A DNA stretch of 37,294 nucleotides. Source: a virus. Shown in pieces: positions 32,895 to 37,294 of the stretch. A program made the position numbers and the translations under genes. The stretch's first letter is position 1. Every line of letters begins with the position of its first letter. The notes under the pieces are model-generated. The model ran no database searches and was not told where the DNA came from. It was given only the letters and a program-made list of their open reading frames with translations. The DNA lies in the IMG/VR virus record IMGVR_UViG_3300042479_001108, positions 1 through 37,294 of that record, one strand, 5' to 3'.

Positions 32895-33140
32895 TTAGCC
32901 AGCGAACACGTCTGAGCTTCCCTCTCGGATACTATCGTTTCTGGTGTCTCTATCGCCTATTCTACAAACCCCCCTACCATTAGCAAAGACCGTAGAGCTT
33001 CCTCCTACCATTGTATCATTTCTTGTATCTCTATCTCCAATACGAACTACACCAAGCCCGTTTGCAAAAACGGTAGAACTACCATTATTCTTAGTGTCAT
33101 TTCTGGTGTCTTTATCACCAATTCTTGCAACCCCGGCCAT
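32895..33140 (-). CDS. 5.4: PAAR-like spike tip protein with three 27-residue repeats
   Basis: 81 residues made of three near-identical units, each V/A-RIGD-x-DTRNDT... followed by GSSTVFANG (about 5-31, 32-58 and 59-81). Position between the needle and gp25 is that of the T4 gp5.4 tip. PAAR tips sit on the trimeric needle end and have pseudo-threefold symmetry, which the three units would match. PAAR proteins usually bind zinc with three His and one Cys; this one has no histidine and a single Cys59, so the metal site is missing or different. Its ATG overlaps the needle gene stop (TAATG), and a late promoter follows. Confidence 0.88.
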   Translation of the reverse strand: MAGVARIGDKDTRNDTKNNGSSTVFANGLGVVRIGDRDTRNDTMVGGSSTVFANGRGVCRIGDRDTRNDSIREGSSDVFAG

Positions 33141-35428
33141 TATGCTAACTGTGTTAGACCCTGGGAATGAGTCTTATGATTAAAGAATGTTAATACCTGA
33201 CTTCTGTTCTTAACAGAATAGGAGACATGAATCCAAGGGTTTTTTGCATAGCTACAGTACTCTAATATCATTTGATCATATTTAAGAACTTTTGCAAGCT
33301 TGGTGGCTATTTCAAAATATTCTTTCTTTGTAATACCTTTGAATTGAATATCGACGCCTTGGCCAAGAGGATGCTGGGAGGTCTTAGCATTAGAGGCATT
33401 TCCTGGATCTCTAAATGCCGAGGTTACAAACATATTTGGATATATCTTCTTTACTGGTTCAAGTACGTTGAGTGCTATAGCCTGTAGATTAAAAACTATC
33501 TCACCGTAAGTAGCTTTTTCATGACCTCGGATAGGATCTCGGGTAACTGCTGCCTTACTTGATAACATCTCAACTGTAAAATTAGGCGATAGATTATAAT
33601 TGCCTGGTAGTTGAGTTACTGTTTTTAACTTAACATCTGGTTCTACAAAGTTTTGCTGTTCAGATTGAACCGTTGCACTATCTACAGCAGTCGGTGGTTC
33701 TGATAGATCAGCAGCATTAGCAAACCCTTCACTTATAATTAAATTCTTTTGACTATTAGAATCTTCAAGAGATTGAGTTTCTTCTTCTAATGCAATAGAA
33801 CGACTATCAGCTAAAGAAAGAACCAGAGGATCATTTTTATCATTATCAGAAATATCTTTTCTTCCAGCTATAACCCCAATATTAGATGACCCGGCAATAA
33901 TGCTTTCTTGAGATTCAGAAGCAGCACCTGCATTACCTGATTGTAAGTGGGTTTGACTACCGTCGAGATTAACGTTATTACTAGCTAACAAATTAATTGC
34001 TGCGCCTGAATCAATATTAGTATTATCTCCAGCTTTAATATTAATAGCTCCGGCTGCTTGCGTATATACAGTATCTGAAACAAAGTCATAAAGATTTGTT
34101 GCTTGAACTTTAATGTCAGCATTACTACGCATATGCATATTTTCTTTTGAATGCATATTAAAGGTAGTTGCTTTTTGATTCATAGTATAATAGGCTTCAA
34201 TATTAACATTGCCGCTTGCGATATTAAACTCTTCTACAGCTGAAAGATTAAATGTTCCCCCAGCCTGTGCAGTAATATCATTGTGACAGGTTATATTTGT
34301 ATCGCCCTCTACTTCGATGTTTGCGTCATTACCAACAAAGATATTACAAGCACCGTTAACAGAAATGTCTGCACGACCTGCGATAGATATTTTTCCATTA
34401 CGGTCAATAATTTCATATGATGATCCCTTTGTTCTTTTAACCATTGAGCCATTAGCATCAATTTCAATATACGTACCTGATCGGTGATAAATGTGAAGAC
34501 GTTCTGAACCCGGTGTATCATCAACTTCAATAATATGGCCAGATTCAGTTTGTGTTACTTTATTGTAGGGGTAAGCACCACGAAAGGCTGATTCAGGTTC
34601 ATCCCAGGCCTCACCACCAGGTAACTTAGCACCCTTCATTCTGTTACTATTTTTTTCTTGGACTATCGTACCTCTACTATCACCCTGTGCAAGTTTATTT
34701 GTTTCAGAAATACCAGCATACTCTTTTGTAGGATAGTTAGCATTAGGATCAGTAAACCCTTTATCCAACACTTCTAACTTTTCTTTATTTTCAGTTGAAT
34801 TAATATCGAATCGTTTGGCTTCTTCTAAGGCAGATGTGGCTGCACTAGAAACAAAAAGCTCATCTGTCTTTAATAAAGCTTCTTCTGGGGGTAAAGTACT
34901 GTAGAGTGTCTCAATATTATTAGTAGTTGTTTTAGGCTTTTGACCTCTACCAAATATAGAATCTGCAAACCCGCTGACTGCAGTAGTAATGGTCTTACCA
35001 ACTGCAGGCGTTATTCCCTGTACAAGACTAGCTGCTAAAGCATCAAAATTAATAATACCTAACTTGTCAGTTGGTAATGACAGTCTTAACTGGGACTGTA
35101 ATTTAGTTACAATTTTGTCTGTAGTTTGTGCAAGCAATTGCTGTTGAATAATACCATCTATATTATTACTGATAGTGATAGGGCTGTTATTACTATTAGT
35201 AATGTCAACAGGATTAATAGGCCCAATAATATTCTTAGGTATATCAGTTAACTGTTTATTAGATGCCTGGGTGACTTGCTTAACAATATCGACAGCCCCA
35301 ACTTCTGCAACCCTTGAGATTACCGCTCTCAAAATTGGATTAGGAATATTAAGGTTGAGTGCAATTATCTTATTAAAGATATTGTTCTCAAGTACCCCTT
35401 GAATTTGTTTTGTAATTAACGGATCCAT
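33140..35428 (-). CDS. Gp5-type beta-helix needle fused to an M15-like peptidase
   Basis: 762 residues. About 1-170: helical, hydrophobic N-terminus of unclear role. About 290-495: VgrG/gp5-like triple-stranded beta-helix, opening SGHIIEVDDTPGSERLHIYHR-like (motif at 296-316) and running through many N-I-x-V/NIEVEGDTNI repeats, forming the needle. About 610-745: D-Ala-D-Ala carboxypeptidase M15-type domain with zinc ligands H686 and D693 (SQHPLGQGVDIQ) and H734 (PWIHVSY), preceded by SAFRDP. T4 keeps OB, lysozyme and helix in one gp5 chain; here the needle is separate and carries a second wall-cutting activity. Its ATG overlaps the gp5 stop, so the two should be made in equal amounts. Confidence 0.88.
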   Translation of the reverse strand: MDPLITKQIQGVLENNIFNKIIALNLNIPNPILRAVISRVAEVGAVDIVKQVTQASNKQLTDIPKNIIGPINPVDITNSNNSPITISNNIDGIIQQQLLAQTTDKIVTKLQSQLRLSLPTDKLGIINFDALAASLVQGITPAVGKTITTAVSGFADSIFGRGQKPKTTTNNIETLYSTLPPEEALLKTDELFVSSAATSALEEAKRFDINSTENKEKLEVLDKGFTDPNANYPTKEYAGISETNKLAQGDSRGTIVQEKNSNRMKGAKLPGGEAWDEPESAFRGAYPYNKVTQTESGHIIEVDDTPGSERLHIYHRSGTYIEIDANGSMVKRTKGSSYEIIDRNGKISIAGRADISVNGACNIFVGNDANIEVEGDTNITCHNDITAQAGGTFNLSAVEEFNIASGNVNIEAYYTMNQKATTFNMHSKENMHMRSNADIKVQATNLYDFVSDTVYTQAAGAINIKAGDNTNIDSGAAINLLASNNVNLDGSQTHLQSGNAGAASESQESIIAGSSNIGVIAGRKDISDNDKNDPLVLSLADSRSIALEEETQSLEDSNSQKNLIISEGFANAADLSEPPTAVDSATVQSEQQNFVEPDVKLKTVTQLPGNYNLSPNFTVEMLSSKAAVTRDPIRGHEKATYGEIVFNLQAIALNVLEPVKKIYPNMFVTSAFRDPGNASNAKTSQHPLGQGVDIQFKGITKKEYFEIATKLAKVLKYDQMILEYCSYAKNPWIHVSYSVKNRSQVLTFFNHKTHSQGLTQLA

Positions 35429-36513
35429 TATTTAATTAAATTTAGTAATGCTTGTTTTTCGGATTGATAACGAGATTTAACACCGGCTTGAATGGACGCT
35501 GAACTTGACTTAAACAAGGTAGCAACATTATTAATTTTCCATTCACTCACTAAGGTTACAATATCTTTATCTGTTAATGTACTCTTATCTCTTAACGCTT
35601 CTGTAAATGCTCTTGTATTTGCAGGACCAAATTGTACTGCTCCAGACCAAATTAGATCTTGTACAGCTGGTCCGTACTTGGTCATATCTAGACCTTGACG
35701 CTGTAAGTTAGCCAATGCAACATCGTAGTATTTTTTCTGAATATAATCGTGTTGTTCTTTTTTAAAGTCTGCAGCATTTGTAGTTGCAATCTCTTTCCAT
35801 TTAGCATCAAAGGCAGCCGTGGCAGGTTCTAACCCTGCGAATTTATCTTTAAACTTAGAGTTGTTTAAAAACTGAATAACAGGTGAGTTTTTAGCTGATG
35901 GTCTTGCTTTACCTGTCGACATAACTGCTGGTAAGAAAGATGCAAGTTGATAGGTACCGTAAGATGCACCACCTAGATCGCCACCTGCGCCTCCATTGTA
36001 CGCATTAATCGTACCTGGACCCTTGCCACCGGATTCATATTTTTCAGATGTTTGACCAAGCTCCCAACCTTCAACAGTTGGTGTACCGACCTTAACTGGC
36101 TCACCTTGACCGTCAACAACTACATTACCTGAACCGTCTTTAAGTACACCATCACTTGGATTAGATACTTGAGGTTTTTCTTCTTGTACCTTAAATGCTT
36201 TCTTAGCTGCCTTGGTAGCAATAGTACCAAAGATGGCAGGTTGCTGCATGTCCTCACCATCAAGAAAGAAACCAATAACCCAGGTACCTTCAACAGGACC
36301 TAGAGGCGAAGAACCAATACCTGAAATTGCTGCTGAGGTAATTGGTTGTATAGGTGTTGCCCATGGCAGATCTTTGGTAGGTAATATTTCCTTACTATCG
36401 GTATGATACCCGTAAATACGTACTCTACATCTTCCCATTTTTTCAGGGTCCATGCGATCTTCTACCACCCCAATCCACCAATTAAAACCATCTCTGTTAA
36501 AAATTCTTTGCAT
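35428..36513 (-). CDS. 5: Baseplate hub gp5: OB-fold plus lysozyme-like domain
   Basis: 361 residues (T4 gp5: 575). About 1-105 is the gp5 OB-fold: WWIGVVEDRMDPEKMGRCRV, DLPWATPIQPITSAAISGIG and GPVEGTWVIGFFLDGED, closely like T4. A linker with DGSGNVVVDGQG follows. From about 150 is a wall hydrolase domain that is not the T4 lysozyme type: SEKYESGGKGPGT with E160 as the likely acid, GGASYGTYQLAS, and later TKYGPAVQDLIWSGAVQFG. It resembles the muramidase-like module of VgrG-type spikes. The needle is missing from this chain and sits in the next gene. The N-terminus follows the hub gene by two bases. Confidence 0.92.
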   Translation of the reverse strand: MQRIFNRDGFNWWIGVVEDRMDPEKMGRCRVRIYGYHTDSKEILPTKDLPWATPIQPITSAAISGIGSSPLGPVEGTWVIGFFLDGEDMQQPAIFGTIATKAAKKAFKVQEEKPQVSNPSDGVLKDGSGNVVVDGQGEPVKVGTPTVEGWELGQTSEKYESGGKGPGTINAYNGGAGGDLGGASYGTYQLASFLPAVMSTGKARPSAKNSPVIQFLNNSKFKDKFAGLEPATAAFDAKWKEIATTNAADFKKEQHDYIQKKYYDVALANLQRQGLDMTKYGPAVQDLIWSGAVQFGPANTRAFTEALRDKSTLTDKDIVTLVSEWKINNVATLFKSSSASIQAGVKSRYQSEKQALLNLIK

Positions 36514-36515
36514 AA

Positions 36516-37294
36516 TTAAGCTCTCTTAATACTTTCCTGATCTACCAATAAAGAATCTTTTATTACTTCCATAACCATTTCGTGGGACAGTCTGTTTATT
36601 TTATGATGAATAGCAGTTATAAGATAAAAACCTGAGTACAATTTGTCTTGACCGGTAGAGCCAGTATCACTTGCATCTTTAGGACCTAAGGAAGGGTAAT
36701 CAAAATAAATCATCCTTCCAACCTCTGCATCGGTTCTTCCCGGTACTGTCATATGCATTTTAATATTTGTTAACTCTAAAAGACTAGATAGCCGATTACC
36801 ATGTATTTCACCCATTTTTTCACTTATGTTATCTGCATAGTCATTAAATAATTTAGGATTTTTAGGATAGAAACTTATATTGGTTGCAAAGTTTCTAAAG
36901 GTATCTTTACTAAAGACAGGTTTTGCATCAGATCCTTTACCTGAAGAATGAAATTGTTTTTCATAATTTGCAACATGATCATAATCTATTAATTGATATT
37001 CTTTATTAAAAACATCTAGATATACTAACCTATTTCCAAGATACCCATTGGTATAGTTCTTTATATAGTCAGTTGTCTCTATCATTTCAACATCTTTAGC
37101 TAAAAACATCTCTCGGTTGACATCCCGTGAGCTACTATCTTTTCTAATATTAGAAGCTGATATAAGGTATCGGCCTAGATAATTTTTATTTTCATGAGCG
37201 TCTTTAAACAATCCTTCTAGAGTACAGAAGTAAAAGTTTTTATTAGACTCGAAAAATATAAAATTTTTAGCTGTACCATCTTTTGGTATAGCTT
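36516..37294 (-). CDS. 27: Baseplate hub protein, gp27-like (partial, start beyond right edge)
   Basis: The frame is open to the right edge: at least 26 residues precede the TTG at 37211 (including NFIFFESNKNFYFCTLEGLF), so the true start lies outside. At least 257 residues are visible. The C-terminal part (VPGRTDAEVGRMIYFDYPSL, SGFYLITAIHHKINRLSHEM, VMEVIKDS) matches the beta-barrel end of the T4 gp27/VgrG-type hub, and the FESNKNFYF segment fits the gp27 D-domain. gp27 trimers form the tube-baseplate hub that holds gp5. The gene ends two bases before gp5. It could be another hub-domain protein, but gp27 is the best fit. Confidence 0.78.
   Translation of the reverse strand, partial: AIPKDGTAKNFIFFESNKNFYFCTLEGLFKDAHENKNYLGRYLISASNIRKDSSSRDVNREMFLAKDVEMIETTDYIKNYTNGYLGNRLVYLDVFNKEYQLIDYDHVANYEKQFHSSGKGSDAKPVFSKDTFRNFATNISFYPKNPKLFNDYADNISEKMGEIHGNRLSSLLELTNIKMHMTVPGRTDAEVGRMIYFDYPSLGPKDASDTGSTGQDKLYSGFYLITAIHHKINRLSHEMVMEVIKDSLLVDQESIKRA

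Noticed and set aside
37209-37211. TTG at 37211 as the start of the gp27-like gene
   Set aside because: The same frame continues upstream without a stop to the window edge with good protein-like sequence, so the gene is cut by the window rather than starting there.

Overview
The window is one contiguous block of the late (virion) genes of a T4-superfamily contractile-tail phage. Every convincing gene lies on the minus strand, so the transcript reads from the right edge to the left. The gene order follows the T4 order: baseplate hub (gp27-like, partial), gp5, needle, PAAR-type tip, gp25, gp6, a protein at the gp7 position, gp8, a large DUF4815-type baseplate protein, a long fibre/adhesin array, gp13, gp14, gp15, gp16 and the large terminase gp17 (cut by the left edge). 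The AT-rich DNA, T4-type late promoters (TATAAATA), marine-type fibre modules, a 2OG-Fe(II) oxygenase-like gene and family members typical of marine T4-like phages suggest a cyanophage- or pelagiphage-type myovirus. The host cannot be fixed from this window.

Right part (about 37.3 to 25.9 kb): hub and baseplate. The T4 gp5 functions are divided over two genes. One carries the OB-fold plus a lysozyme-like domain, the other a VgrG/gp5-like beta-helix needle fused to an M15-type peptidase. A three-repeat PAAR-like tip, gp25 and gp6 follow. The protein at the gp7 position begins with a cupredoxin-like domain that has a complete type-1 copper ligand set. gp8 is about twice the T4 length because of glycine-rich beta repeats.

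Middle part (about 25.9 to 5.4 kb): a 1510-residue DUF4815-type protein, a 612-residue structural protein, and at least eight fibre or adhesin-like genes built from shuffled repeat modules. Two fibres end in the S74 self-cleaving chaperone domain, one is a fibronectin/Ig/glycine-rich adhesin, and the longest (1437 residues) carries a second cupredoxin-like domain.

Left part (about 5.3 to 0 kb): a 2OG-Fe(II) oxygenase-like gene, a small conserved gene, then the neck (gp13, gp14), tail completion (gp15) and DNA packaging (gp16, gp17) genes. They are tightly coupled by TAATG-type overlaps, with an extra 26-codon ORF squeezed between gp13 and gp14.

Control elements recur through the block: eight good TATAAATA late promoters, some weaker matches, and three hairpin terminators. 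Two of the terminators are near-identical terminator-promoter cassettes. No tRNA, CRISPR, insertion sequence or plus-strand gene was found. No gap between genes exceeds about 115 bases.
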